A stretch of 64,000 bases of DNA from Cinclus cinclus (Eukaryota; Chordata; Aves; Passeriformes; Cinclidae), in contig NC_085074.1 of assembly GCF_963662255.1 (NCBI RefSeq), positions 1,922,001 through 1,986,000 of the forward strand, in the 5' to 3' direction. The notes beneath the pieces were generated by a model. The model worked only from the letters and a program-made list of their open reading frames with translations. It was not told where the DNA came from and did not search any database. Shown here in pieces: positions 22,746-34,627 of the stretch; the first letter of the stretch is position 1, and each line of letters opens with the position of its first letter. The position numbers were made by a program, and so were the translations under genes.

Positions 22746-25700
22746 TTCTCTTCTCACGGCTGGAGAGCCCCAGCTGCCTTCAAAGAGCCCCCCCACGTCA
22801 CTTCCTGGGGACACAAAAGTCCAAAAGCAGATTTTTGAAAGATCTTTAGGTGACCACAAGCACTGGATGTCACAGGGACAGAGAAACCCCTGGAGAAACT
22901 AACCCAAATTACCCTGGAAGTTGTGTAAAAATCAGGGTAAATGCTCTAACAATGGCCAAGTCTCATTTTTTTGAGGGAACCAGCCTCATGCAGGGGATAA
23001 TTTTTATACCAGTTTGAAATCCAATCCCCTTTGCTACCAAACCATTCACTTTTCTGTCCCAAACCCATCTGAACAAAGTGTAACCTGCACAAGAGAAATG
23101 GAATCTTTAAACCACCTAAAAATGCCTTCTTGGCTCAACTTTTGGTTACATTTTTTCCAGCACCAGCAGCAGAGTTGCTCCAGCATAATCTCATAGCAAT
23201 ATTTTTCAAAGGTCATGAGATGTTTTAATAAGATGTTTTATCTCTTTTTAAAAATTATTTCTATCATTATTTATATTTATGTAAAATATCATAATTTTAT
23301 GTTATTTATTTTATTCGTATGAAATATAAAAATATAAAAAACATATATTGGGGTCCAATCTGCAGATTTGGTTTAAGACATCTCTGGAAAATTGTCCAAA
23401 ATTTGGGACCTCTGTAAGACCCTGAATCTCCTGCTCTGGCCATAATCACGAGGGGAACAAACTTTGCACAGGAACTCTTGTGTGCCTCTCTCAGCACAGA
23501 GAGCAGTGAAAGTGATGATGTGACTTTATTCCATTTATTCAGTTTATTCCATCAGAGGAGGCTTGGTTAAAGGTACCCACCACAGGGACAATTTTCAGGA
23601 CCTCTCCGAGCCTGGGCAATCTGTTAGTGGGGAGAGTTTTAGTCCATTAAGCTGCTGAGCCAATTCATGAGAATGTTATTTAGTGTAAATTTTCATTTGG
23701 ATGAATAGCAGAGAGCTTGATCTCTAACATCTGTAATTGAATTAGCAACCTCTTTGTTTCCCTATTCTCTTTATGGCCCGGCCACGGATGCATTTTGTGA
23801 GCATTCAAAATTGCAGCAGCCGAGCCATTACTTGGGAAAAGTGCCACATAATGCCCTTCTGCAAGTGGATTTTTATTTCACTTAACTTTTTTCCCTTCCC
23901 AGGGAAGCGATGCTTTGCCTTTCACTGCTGTTACCCACCGGCTCCTCTTTAAAGCTGTTTTTTTTCTCCTCAAATTTGATTAGATCCCATAGATCTTCTT
24001 TGCATGGCTGATACAGTTTGACCCCTACAAGCCTGGAGCCAGAGCTTCAGGATTCATTTGTTTTCCCATTATTTTCCTGCACAGGAATAGTAATGGGAGA
24101 TTAGGAAAGAAAAATATAAGAGACTAATTTAACAAGGGATTTAAACACCTGCTTAATTACATCTCTGCTGAGGGCAGCACTGATTCAAGTGCTTAATTGG
24201 GTGTTGTTATTTGAAAATATGGAAGAATTGCATGGCAAGAGGTTTGTAAAAGTGCTGGAATGTGGAACAACATCCCCCATTTATTATAATGCTCAGCATT
24301 AAACCAGAATGCTGCATTTTGGGTTTAAGCAGTGGAGCCTCAAGCTGGGTAAAGGCTCACTGAGGAAAATGGCGAGTACAGAGGATTTTCTGCTTTTAAC
24401 AACATGAAGATGCTCCTCTAGAGCCTCATTTCAATCTTTAAATATAATTTGAGCATTAAAAAGCCTGAATTCTCCTGAGGTTTGGGTGCACTGAAGGTCC
24501 TTCCGCCAGGATCAGCTGTGCAGAGGAGAGACTCTGAAATGTTACTGCCCTTGGACAATTTGGGGGGAAAAAAGTGAGATTCAGCCAAAGCTTTGACTTC
24601 ATCTTGGAGGTCTTCTCCAACCCTAAAGATTCAGCAGAGTTCAAGTTCGAGGAAGGGAATGCAAATGCTAAAATAAACCTAAGTTTAGCCCAAAATAGTC
24701 AAGTGTTGTCTTCTGACCCTAAAATCCGTGAGCTCTTTGGTTGAGTCCTTGGATTCCACATGGAGCAGCCAGCAGCACCTCATAACGGGGATCTCTGCTC
24801 CTAAACTGCTGAGGACTTGGCAAACATTCCCCTGCAAAATTTCCAGCTGAAGTCGACCCCAGTAAACCCCAAACCCAAGGACCCGCACGTATTTACATAA
24901 TTATACACATGGAAATAGAGCAAAATTAATTACAAAGGTTGAAAAGCAAATAAGTGACAGGTGCCCAGTGCTGGACAACAAAATCCTGGCAGGGAATTTG
25001 CTTTCCTCAAGGGAGGAATATTTGGAATATTTTCCTAAAGGGAAAATATTTGCATTTTTTTTTTTTTCCCTGGTGGGTGTATTCCCATTGAACTCTGAAC
25101 GATCTGAGCTCCCTTTTCTCCTCCTCCTCTTCCTCCTCCTCTGGGGTGTCACTGCTCAGGGCTCCTGCCAAGATCCACAGCTGGGAGGCAGCTGGAAGAC
25201 CCAGCCAGAGCCGAGTGCTCAGCCAAGAGCAGCTCCACAGCCAGCTCCTGCAGGGCCCAATTATTTGCCACAAAACTGAAAGACAGGGATAGTTCCCGAC
25301 TTCAGACACTTCCCAGCCCACTTCATTTTTTCTCCCTCATTTCACAACGTCAGAAATTGAGAGAGAGAAAAAAAAAAAGCAGTTTGCCAAAAAAAAAAAA
25401 AAAAAATGCAGTGGAAGAACCTTTCCTGAAGTTGAAGCGTTTTAATATTCATGTAGAAAACACTGGATATTCATGTAATCATCCTGATTATCCTCAATAT
25501 GATGCTGCTAAAAGCTAATCTCTGTTGGGCAGAATTGTTTAAAGTAACAGCAATGTCTTTGCAAGCCACAATAATTTCTTAAATTCGTAAACATTGGAGT
25601 TCCCTAGGCTACTTGGGGATGGAGGGAGGGTGGAATCTGAGATTTTGGGATTTAATGTTCTCAGTGGGAATTAAAAGGAATACAAACAAGAACCTTACCA

Positions 25701-26271
25701 AGTGACTGGGCTGTTGCTACAGGGGGAAAAAAAGGACTTTATACAGCAAAGTTTAATGCAGAGCAGATTAATACAGAAAAAAAGCCTGAATCAAATGACA
25801 GCAAACTCCACGCATAGACAGAGGTGGTGAAATCAGGTCGTGGAAATAACTCACTGCATTGGGTTATTATAGCAAAGGTGGACTCCAAAAAAATCCTGGA
25901 AATTGAATTGAATGAAAAAATGAACATTTTGCCAGTGGTGTGTGGTGTGAAGAGCTGGCCACACAGGTTTAATGTCTTTGAATGTCTCCACACCACTTCA
26001 GGGACTGTTCACAATCAGTTGTGGTGAGAAGCATCAGAGCTTGCCCTGTCTCATTAAATAAATGACCCAACATGACAACAGGCAAATTATTCCCCAGGGA
26101 AAAATGCTGAGGGCAGGACTGATGCTCTGTGGTGTGTAATCCTGTCCTGGAGAGGAACAACTGGAACAAGGAAGGATCAAAGCACAGGAGTGGGGGTGAA
26201 TTTGTTGGGGACTTCAACTTCCAGAGCATCTGGCAGCTTAAAGGGTGGCCAGGACTGCATTTCCATGGAGA
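22746..26271. other. long single-copy stretch, no gene seen
   Basis: No gene recognised. Low-complexity spots: AT-rich 23225-23345, a T run at 25056-25068, CTC/TTC-rich 25110-25142, and A runs at 25367-25378 and 25389-25406. Positions 23640-23900 are repeat-free and may be conserved non-coding DNA (inference). A short CR1 end within this stretch is listed separately. Confidence 0.5.
24598..24634 (+). mobile_element. short CR1-like 3' end
   Basis: TTGGAGGTCTTCTCCAACCC followed by TAAAGATTC matches the last 35 or so bases of sense CR1. Too short to be certain. Confidence 0.4.
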
Positions 26272-26363
26272 GAATCCTGGAATGGTTTGGGTTGGAAAGG
26301 ACCTAAAAGTTTGTGCAATTCCATCCCAGCCCCTCCCACCCTCACAGGGAGGAATTTCTTCCA
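26272..26363 (-). mobile_element. internally deleted CR1 LINE 3' fragment
   Basis: GAATCCTGGAATGGTTTGGG and GGTTGGAAAGGACC are followed after about 20 bp by CCATCCCAGCCCCTCCCACC and CTCACAGGGAGGAATTTCTT. The central 100 or so bases of a typical copy are missing. Confidence 0.8.
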
Positions 26364-26435
26364 TATATACGTACCTACAGATATACATATACACATATAC
26401 GTTTATGTTTATGATTATGATTATGTTGATATGAC
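26364..26435. repeat. imperfect ATAC / TTATG microsatellite
   Basis: ATATACATATACACATATAC, then TTTATG and ATTATG words. It directly abuts the truncated 5' side of the CR1 fragment. Confidence 0.8.
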
Positions 26436-27532
26436 ACATAGGAGTGCACCCAAGTGGATGTTTGGTTTAGCATGATCACACTGGGAAAAAACACGGAAAA
26501 TGGGCCAATGCCATAAAAAATCTGCCTTTTCAAAAGAAATCAGTAATGTCCATAACTACAAACCCCGGGCTGGTAGAAACACTTTGGGAAGAGGAGAAGA
26601 GGCAGGAAGGTTAAGAGGAATTGTTCTTCCACTGTTAGAGCTTCACTCCATGTCCAAGTTATCTTAATTAAACAGCAAACTCGGGGTCAGCTCCTGCCAG
26701 GTATCAGGAGTGTTAAAGCAAAGATTTGCACAGAGTGAAGCAAAATTGCCAAGATAAAATAAATCCAGCAGTTCTCCAATGAGGCTGCCAGATCCCAGGC
26801 TGGACATGGAAATTCAGTGAGCAGGGCTCAGAAATTCGGGAGAACATTTGGAAAGGCTGAATCCACACAGCCCCTCTCTCCCAGAACCCTTTTCCTTTCA
26901 CACAGCTGCACGAATCCACGCAGAGAACAGTTTGTGGTCACATTCAGTCAAATAATTCAAATGTGCTCCAACAGGACGTGAAGTTTTCTCCTGAAATTTC
27001 AGCATTTCCATGGCATGGATCTCTCCATCTCGACCCACAGCAATTACATGATTCCAACTGCTCTTTGAGACAGCAACAGTGAAAACCTTCCAAGCTCCTT
27101 CCATAAATCATTAGTATGCTTTCCTAAATAGCCCAACTTTGTGCTCAATAATCCAAGATATAGATATTCCTTTCCATCCATTCTTCCGAGGGAAATTGCC
27201 CTGAGGCTCCATTTTATTTTTCTGTGTAGCAGGTTTTTATTGTGATCCACAGAGGTTATGGTGCCTTTTCACTCTGTAATTTATACACATGAATTTCTCT
27301 TGTCTCGCTACATTTTGCTGAGTGAAGAGAGAGGGGACTAGCAAGAAAATCAGATTGTGCAGGTCTGGAGCAGCCTTTTTGGACTGTGTGAGATCGATGG
27401 ATGAGAGTGAAATCTCCTCGGAGTTAATTTCTGCTCCCTTTGGGCTCTTCCACACTCCCATGCCAGGACAGGAGGGCACAGCAGCTGGAATGATGTGGTT
27501 TAGGATTAAAATATTCGACGCAGCTCATATAG
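26436..27532. other. single-copy DNA, no gene seen
   Basis: Two overlapping minus-strand open frames of 68 codons (26898-27250) lack recognisable domains. No repeat recognised. Confidence 0.5.
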
Positions 27533-27845
27533 AACTATGGGATCATGGAATGGGTTGGGTGGAAAGGGACCTAAATCCCATCTAGGGCCAACCCTGCTGT
27601 GGACAGGGACACCTCCCACTGTCCGAGGGTGCTCCCACCTGTCCTTGGACACTTCCAGGGATCCAGGGGAAGCCACAGCTTCCCTGGGAATTCCATCCCA
27701 GCCCCTCACCACCCTTCCACAGACAGATTTCTCCCCAATATTTCACCTAAATCTTCCCACCATCAGCTCAAAACTATTCCCACTCCATGTCCTTGTGAAA
27801 AGTCCCTCTCCAGCCCCTGGAGTGAGGTACTGGAAGTGTATCCCA
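27533..27845 (-). mobile_element. CR1 LINE 3' fragment
   Basis: One of the longer copies. It reads antisense from GGATCATGGAATGGG through GGACAGGGACACCTCCCACT, GGGAATTCCATCCCAGCCCC and CACTCCATGTCCTTGTG to AAAAGTCCCTCTCCAGCCCC and GGTACTGGAAG. It ends about 90 bp before the candidate exon. Confidence 0.88.
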
Positions 27846-27934
27846 CTTTTCCTTGGTTACACTGGGAGACACTGGCAGATTATCCAGTCTCTGTGCCTTC
27901 ATGGTTTTGTTTTTGTTTTCCTCTGTTTTTCCAG

Positions 27935-28181
27935 TCAACTCCTCTGTAGAAGGAACAACCCCATCATGGATAAATGTGGTGGGAACCATGGCAAAAACCC
28001 TGCAGAAGGAAAAAAAAAATCTCACTTGGGCCAATGTCCCCATGGGAACTGCACCAGGTTTGCCCCCAGTCCCTGCGGAACCTCACGAGAAATCCTCTGT
28101 TGAGTCAGGTCGTGCTGAAGACAACTCAGAGGAGGATGACAACGAAAAGCCTGGACTGGAAAAAGCAAATCTGTGCAGCAG
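27935..28181 (+). CDS. candidate protein-coding exon, function unknown
   Basis: I do not recognise the protein. The 247-bp segment follows a long T-rich tract ending CTCTGTTTTTCCAG and stops at AGCAG|GTGACT, a plausible but not ideal donor. One frame is open across it (phase 1 at the start; two bases of a split codon at the end), giving about 81 residues. Visible content: two N-glycosylation sequons (NSS near residue 1, NLT near residue 29), a Pro-rich middle (GLPPVPAEPHEK) and an acidic stretch (DNSEEDDNEKPG). The composition would suit a disordered, possibly extracellular linker. The same frame extends upstream through the intron-like T tract to an ATG at 27853, probably by chance, and stops two codons after the junction. 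No partner exon was found. A chance open frame is quite possible. Confidence 0.25.
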
Positions 28182-28380
28182 GTGACTCGTGGCTGCCGTG
28201 GGGCCACAGGAGACAGTTTGAATTCCAGTGGAAATGAGTGAGGAGAAGCCGAGCGGGCTCAGCTGTCACATCCCACCAGCTGCACGCCCTGCCCGCGGCT
28301 CTGGCCTTCATTTGTTGTTGTTGATTGCTTGATTCATGTTAATTCATTCTACTGTACCACAGCCTTGCCGGGGCTCATCT
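28182..28380. other. single-copy DNA
   Basis: Ordinary sequence with a short GTT run near 28313-28323. Nothing else recognised. Confidence 0.5.
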
Positions 28381-28515
28381 GTTATTATTAATATTAATAA
28401 GCCCCAGCACTTTCATCCAAAGAGCTCGTGGCACTTTACAAACATTAATTAATCTTCACAACATCCCTGGGGCGGTGGGGAAACTTTGGAGATCTCTTGG
28501 AAAGGTCACAGGGTT
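28381..28515 (+). mobile_element. MIR-like (CORE-type) ancient SINE fragment
   Basis: GTTATTATTAATATTAATAA, GGCACTTTACAAACATTAAT, TAATCTTCACAACATCCCTG, GGGGAAACT and AAAGGTCACAGGG follow the order of the tRNA-derived MIR/CORE-SINE body (gcactttacaaacatt...cctcacaac...gaaact...aaggtcaca). Divergence is high, as expected for an old amniote repeat. Confidence 0.55.
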
Positions 28516-28840
28516 TGGTTTGAAGAGGCTGCTTTGGGGGGGATTCAAAGGACTGAGGAACAGGGGACGTGAGCTCAGTTGGCATTGTCATCACAGATGC
28601 TCTTCCCAGAGAAGTGACACAGCATGGCTGTGCTTTATTCTGAGTTAGAAAGATGGGTTATGGGATAGGCTTGGTTTACAGCACCCGCTGGAAGGACAGG
28701 CTCACAAATTACCAGGAGAAATACACGGACACTGGAGACACGGGCAGAGACTGATGAGTGCCTGGCACTGCTCTTTTAAACCATGGGCTCCATGCACTCC
28801 ATAAATTCCACAGGAGCCTGCAGTTCCTTGGGTTTCAGAG
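28516..28840. other. single-copy DNA, no gene seen
   Basis: No exon or repeat recognised. The downstream part may be the far 5' side of the adjoining CR1. Confidence 0.45.
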
Positions 28841-29104
28841 AACACGGAATGGTTTCAAACTCAAAGTGAGTAGGTTTAGAGTAGATGCCAAGAAAAAATC
28901 CTTCCTTGTAAGGGTGGTGAATGGCTGGGATGGAATTCCCAGAGAAGCTGTGGCTGCCCCTGGATCCCTGGAAGTGTCCCAGGTCAGGCTGGATGGGGCT
29001 TGGAGCAGCCTGGGATAGTGGGAGGTGTCCCTGCCCATGGTGGCACCGAATGGGCTTTAAGGTTCCTTCCCACCCAACCCTTCCAGGAATGCCTGATTCA
29101 ATAA
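28841..29104 (+). mobile_element. CR1 LINE 3' end
   Basis: Sense order: GGAATGGTTTCAAACTC, GGTTTAGAGTAGATGCCAAG, AGGGTGGTGAATGGC, GGGATAGTGGGAGGTGTCCC, GGTTCCTTCCCACCCAACCC, ending TGATTCAATAAC. About 260 bp. Confidence 0.88.
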
Positions 29105-29327
29105 CAGATAAAGATTTTGTGTTTCCGTGATCCAAAGGCAATGAGAACAGGACTTTACAGCCTCAATAGAAGGGTTCCCACTCCAAGAGTGACTCTCACT
29201 CCCAGTATCCCAGGGATGCTGCAGCTCCTTCAGCAGCCCAGACAAGGAGAGGGTGGAACTCCTGTGGGACCCACACTGCCCCAGTAATAGTGGCACTGCA
29301 TGTGAGTGGCTAACTTCTTTTTGCTTT
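29105..29327. other. single-copy DNA
   Basis: Nothing recognised apart from proximity to the LTR. Confidence 0.45.
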
Positions 29328-29891
29328 TGTTTTTACTTAGAGTCAGGATAGAAGGACGAGAGACAAATTATCTTGTTTGGACTCGGTTGTTTATTAATTC
29401 TTATTTATATTACAGAGAGCTTTGTAGTACTTCTAGCTAACAAGCCAAAAGTGAGAAAAGTGTTGGTGTGTTTTGCTAGCTACAAGGTCTTTTAAAGTCT
29501 AACTATCTAATTAAAAGCTAACATCTATATTATTTGTACTTCTGCTTTAATAACCAAACACTTGTGACTCGCACTGTGCTACTTTCTATTCAATTAAAAA
29601 CTACGACCTGAAATTATGAAGACGGAACAAGAAAGAAGGAGACAATGCACAAGAACTTTTATCTTGTCCCATACCTACTACTATATTCTAATCCCCTCAA
29701 ATTCTAAACCCTTCACCATGTGATAATACACACCTCTATTCTAATTACACAAGGGATCCCAACTCTTATCACTCAAATTTTGGAAGCCTTCTCCAAGGCC
29801 TCAAGTCAAAAGCAGTGTTCCCTTGCGGGTCAGTCCCAGAAAGCACAGAAAGTTTAAAACTCACAGGTTTTAGGGTTCCAAAATCCCAACA
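29328..29891 (-). mobile_element. ERV long terminal repeat
   Basis: On the minus strand it begins TGTTGGGATTTTGGAACCC, runs through CTTGGAGAAGGCTTCC and the phrase GACCTTGTAGCTAGC, and has AATAAA in GAATTAATAAACAACC about 80 nt before the end near GTAAAAACA. This is a typical LTR plan (U3, polyadenylation signal, short R-U5), and the wording resembles a known songbird LTR family. I found no clear target duplication, so edges are approximate. No internal retroviral genes adjoin it. Confidence 0.65.
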
Positions 29892-30593
29892 GCAGCTCCC
29901 AAATAGGGCACCACAAGGAATTGTCCAGGGCAGGGCTGTGTGACATCTCTCCTGGGCAAAGAGGCACTGCAGGAGGGGTCCATGGAGTTCCCTGATCACA
30001 TCCAGACCCAAACAGAGATCCTTGGTGTGCCCTGTGAGCTCAGTCTCCAAAACGCAGCTGCTGCTCCTCATTAAGCTTTGCCCTCCTGAATTTCTTTCCC
30101 AAAGCAAACAGCCCCTCCATTCTCCCCAGCAGCATTTCAGGGAAAGAGGTTTTGCTGTGATGAGAAAATCTCCGATGCCAGGGCGATGGGCAGAGATAAA
30201 AGTGAGGTAAGCGTACACTGAGTGCCACAGAATCCATTAGGGGAGGGAACACTGAATCACTGCAAATAACTTTTTAATATTTCCTTATTCCAGGAAAAAC
30301 TCTCTGATGCCTAAAATGTGAGACATCACATGGGCTGGTGAATTAAGAGACAAATCTGGGAAAGATGCAGCAGTGAACTATAGATTTCTGAAACCAACAT
30401 TTGCCGTAAGGAAAAAAAACCTTAAATGATAATTTTTCAATGATCCAGCAGAACCTGCCTTGAAAATCAGGCTGCAGTGCCTCCAGTGAAGTCCTCATGT
30501 ATCTCTTTAAGAATCCTGTGTTTGACCATGTGTAATTTTTATATTTGTGGGATGTTTGCTGAACAGGTGGAGGGCTTTGGCATATGCTGCTAA
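29892..30593. other. single-copy DNA, no gene seen
   Basis: Open frames of 60-150 codons overlap on both strands, and one runs into the LTR. None has a recognisable domain. Confidence 0.45.
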
Positions 30594-30803
30594 ATTTAGG
30601 TTGGATTTTAGGGAAATGTTTTTTTTCCCAGAAGGTGCTGTGCACTGCCCAGGCTCCCCAGGGAATGAGCACAGCCCCAAGGTTGCCAGAGCTCCAGGAG
30701 TGTTTAGGATTTTGGGATATCTGTGCAGGGCCAGGGGTTGGATGGATGATCCCTGTGAGTCCCATCCATTCCAGGATAATTCCATGAATCTATGATTCTA
30801 CTA
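30594..30803 (+). mobile_element. CR1 LINE 3' end
   Basis: AGGTTGGATTTTAGGGAAATG, AAGGTGCTGTGCACTGCCCA, GGAGTGTTTAGGATT, GTGCAGGGCCAGGGGTTGGA and the terminal octamers ATGAATCTATGATTCTA are in sense order. It is a subfamily with the GTTGGATGGATGATCC variant. Confidence 0.8.
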
Positions 30804-31689
30804 TTAAGGACTCCAAGAATTTTATGAGCTTGCAAAACATTTTTCTTAATGTTTAAGATGGAAGATTTCCCATTCAACTGAAGTGCACAACTCTCATTTT
30901 CATTGTGAAGAGAGGATCCAGAAATCCTGAAGATGTCTGTGAGCACCCAGGATGGGAATCTGGCCCTCTCTGTATTTTTATTCTTTTGAAAAACATATTT
31001 CTTCAAATATATTGCAGAAATAGTAATGCAGGAGTGGTTTGGACTCTCTTTAGTGGCTGGTTTATGGCTTTGAGCTCCAGGACTTGGATATAAGCATGGG
31101 ACCACCCCAACTCTCCATAAAAAAACCCCAAACCAGCCCACACCTCTGAATGAACACAAATGTTCTCTGCCACAGTGTGGGACTGGGCCTGGCAGCTCCA
31201 GCCACAAAACACTCTCCAAAAGAGCAGCAGCCCCAGAAATCAAAGGCTCCTGCAGGATCAGAAGTTCACAGCAAGAAACACGGAGTATTTCCATGGATTT
31301 CAAACAGAGACCTGCTCCCAGCCCTCCAACAATTAATTACCAGGAGCCAGGTAACCACTGCAGAGGCAGAAACTGCAGGCACAGGAGCCATCTGCTTAAT
31401 CATTGTAATTACCCCCTCCCAGGAGGTTTTTATTCTCTCGATGTGCAACTCCCCTGACTCCTGCTCCAGGATAAACATAATGAAGACAACAAAAGCCCTG
31501 AAAACACTGTCTGTGGTGTGACAGCTACAGCTGCTCTGTGAGCTGCACAGATGAAATTGGCCATAACAGACCCCAACTGGACCAGCCAAGCTCGTTAGAG
31601 AATAGAAGTAATCAGGTCGAGGGTAAGGCAATCATAGTTTGGATTTGAACTCAAACAGGCACACTGGTTTGAAAGCAAAACCAGTGAAA
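30804..31689. other. single-copy DNA, no gene seen
   Basis: A 199-codon minus-strand frame (30704-31303) overlaps the CR1 end and shows no domain. No splice-bounded exon recognised. Confidence 0.45.
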
Positions 31690-32161
31690 GACTCCAAGTC
31701 AGAAATACAATTTAATAAGGAAATAAAATAAAATAAAATAAAATAAAATAAAATAAAATAAAATAAAATAAAATAAAATAAAATATAAAATACATACAAT
31801 AGTACCAAAGAAAACCACTGACAGAGTCAGAATCCCAGCTGACACCCCACTGGTTAGGGTGGTGGTAGCAGTCCAGATGAAGTGCTCTTGTTGAAGTAGC
31901 GATCCTGTAGAAGTCTGGTAGCTCTTGTCCTCTGGAATCCAGTGGGAAAAGGCTGCTCTGATGTTCCAAATCTCGGATTTGATCCGGGTAGGAAATGCTC
32001 GGCTCCTCCCCCTGGCTGGAGCATCTCCCACTGGGATGATGGAATTTTCTCAGCCGTGCAGTGGGACTCAGTGGCCCATTAACAGGAGATATCTCCTGGA
32101 GGGAGGATGGGTTGTGGAAAGGTGAAGAACACTGCCCCGGCTGGTTTAACTGATGGTGATA
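31690..32161 (-). mobile_element. ERV LTR, copy A (with embedded AAAAT array)
   Basis: Homologous to 49960-50429: both contain CAGAGTCAGAATCC then AGCTGAC on the left and a 234-bp block (here 31928-32161) that reads identically in both. Left of the block the two copies differ by substitutions and indels. Minus orientation is inferred from resemblance to songbird LTRs. The minus-strand open frame is shared by both copies but is short and carries no retroviral domain I recognise. Confidence 0.65.
31719..31790. repeat. (AAAAT)n microsatellite
   Basis: About 13 perfect AAATA-register units inside the left end of LTR copy A. The other LTR copy has only AAATTAAAATAGAAAC at the matching place, so the expansion is specific to this copy. 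Confidence 0.95.
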
Positions 32162-33056
32162 AAATCCATACTTTTGGTCAGGGGGACCCCACCAATCCCA
32201 TCCAATCCTGAATGCAATTCTAATATTGGTTTTGTGTCTCTCTTTGACAGCTTTAGTCCTCATGCTATAACTGATAGTACTGAAAAGAAAGAACTCTTCT
32301 TTTCAAATGTGCAGTAAGTTTCAGTATATATAATAATGTGTAATATTTAAGGATTTTAGTTTATCTTAATTATTTTCTTCTGTATGGAACTCAGTAAATT
32401 TTCAGGCTGCTTTTACGCACCCCCTGTCCCACCACCAAAGAAAAAGAAGAATTAAGGTATTTATTTTTCTCTTCCAAAAATCTTACACTTTCAGTTATAG
32501 GATCTCCAAATCTAAATTAAGCTTTGTTCTCGGTCATTTAAATTGTGCAAGCATTTTATTCAAAGATAAAAGCTTTTAATTATCTTTGGTTTATCTGAAA
32601 ATTAACAAATCTATAGCAAACCAGCCAGAGTTACAAAATAAAGCTCTAATGCTTCGAAGGTTATTGAGACACCATCAAAAGGAAACATATTAAATATGTT
32701 TGTAATAATATAAGGGAAAGCCTTATTACGAGGTACAGTAATTATGGAATGTTTTCCCTGACTCTTCAAGCAAATAAAACATGGTTTGAAATCCAGGTAG
32801 GCTGCAACTCTTCTATAGATCCTTTATTATATGACTTTTAAAGTGCCAAGAACCAATCTGAGACTCAGAGGCAAGAAAAAAAGGCAAAATTTAGCCAATA
32901 TTTAGGAACTGGGATGACACTTTTACCAACAAGGATGGTGATTGTTGTCATGACTGACACTCTCATATACAATCCACGTTTTCCCAGATGGAAACCAACC
33001 AAGAATCCTCTTCAGCTGTCCTGAATTATTAATCACCAGAAATAAATGATGATGAA

Positions 33057-33089
<33 letters not shown>

Positions 33090-34028
33090 GAAGAAGAAAT
33101 CTGACTCCTTATAAATAACTCAGAACTCCTGTAAATGGATGGGTCCTAAATGTCCGCACTGGATTTATACACAGATTTCCTGCATCCTCCAAAATGCAGA
33201 ATAATGGAAGTGATGGCAAAAATCCCACAAGATGTTTATGATCTGTCAGACAAGGAGCAGAACTGAGTCTAAACCACAGGTTAAGTGAGTGCCCAGCCCT
33301 TCCTTCAGCACAGGTTGATTTTTGAGGAGCTGAAATTGTCCTTTGCTAACCCCTCAAGTTTCTCCTCCCTCCCTTTTTAGCCTGGCTGTCAATTTTCTGA
33401 TCATTCCATTTGGAGGGGTGAGAAAGAGCAGGGCTCTGCTCAGTGGTTCTGGGGCTGATGTGGGTATTTCTCATTTCAAAAGACACTCTGGGAAATGAAG
33501 GAAAAATTTAAGTAATTTTCTTAACCTCCTGACTCCCAGAAGGCAGGAATGGAAGTCCCATATTTTTGTCATCAAGATGATAGCAGCAATCTGCAGACCT
33601 GTGTGAGGCCACAAACATTTACCTGGCAGGTTCTCTGGAAGTTGCAGTGAAAGAAAGATAAGCCCAGAGCAAAATCCATTTCCCTGATAATGTCTCTGTA
33701 CCAAAGCATTGCAAAGAAAATGTAAACAGGAGCTGACTGTTTAAACCCCTCTCAAACAGGGGCAAAAACTGAGCCTCTTCTTTGTGTTCTCAGAAGCCAC
33801 AGCAGAGGGTGAGCACAGCCAAGGTGATGGAATATTTTACTGATACTTCTAATTTTCTTTTTATAAGTTCTAAGGTGAATTTTGGGTTTTCAGCAAGATC
33901 CTGCAGGTTTTGAGGTACAGGAACAGGTCTTTGAAGGGTTTGTTTCACATTTTTAAGCCCCACATCGAGCACCATTTAAGCTGCACCTTACACAAGACAT
34001 CTCTGTGGCCAAAGGGGGGTGATCCTAG
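32162..34028. other. single-copy AT-rich DNA with a GAT repeat
   Basis: No gene recognised. Positions 32290-32780 are AT-rich. The GAT array is listed separately. Confidence 0.5.
33047..33097. repeat. (GAT)n microsatellite with GAA tail
   Basis: GATGATGAA, then about ten GAT units, then GAAGAAGAAG. Confidence 0.95.
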
Positions 34029-34627
34029 TGTTGGAAAACATACCGGTTCAAATATTTGTGAATAGCTTTAGTCAAGGGGTTTTGTTTGCCTTTGTCCCTG
34101 GGAAAAAGAATTTTAAGTTTCCGTTCCAGGGCATTGTTCCACCAGGTGGGGTCTGATGGACTGAACACATCAACAGGCTGGGAATAGCCCAAAGATAAAT
34201 GGCCATTAATCCATTAATCCATTAATTGAACATCAGTGCCCACCTAGGAACATCAACCCCAGAGCCAGAGACTTCTTCTCCAGAAAAGACTGAGAAGAAA
34301 ATCAGGGAATAAAGATCTAATTAACATCAGAAGTGAAGAAATCCAACAGGAGACCAAAGACTGAGAACTATGCAACTTGGGAGCAATGAACACTGACCCA
34401 ATTAGTTTGTATGAGTTTTAACTGTATGAAAGATCTGAAAAGCCTTGTAAAATCTACTTGCCATGGAATGATTCTCTCTGCACACCCAGCCCATGTGTGG
34501 GTGAGATGATTTCTGTGGTACATCCTGGCCAGAACAACATTCTGGCCAGATAATAAAGTGATGCCTTGACTCTTTAACATAAAAATGTTGTTGGAGGGTT
34601 ATTGTTTTTCCTGCAGTTTCAGTGACA
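34029..34627 (+). mobile_element. ERV long terminal repeat
   Basis: Likely starts TGTTGGAAAACATACC and ends CAGTTTCAGTGACA. It carries GAGAACTATGCAACTTGG and a polyadenylation signal at 34552-34557 (GATAATAAAGTGATGCC) about 70 nt before the end. Those features and the TTGTTGGAGGGTTATT tail resemble songbird ERV LTRs. Flanks CCTAG and CCAGC do not form an exact target duplication, so edges are tentative. Confidence 0.6.

Noticed and set aside
26898..27250. Minus-strand frames considered as retroviral gag/pol remnants
   Set aside because: No protease, reverse transcriptase or zinc-knuckle motif could be seen.
30704..31303. 199-codon minus-strand frame
   Set aside because: Runs into a CR1 3' end and has no recognisable domain.
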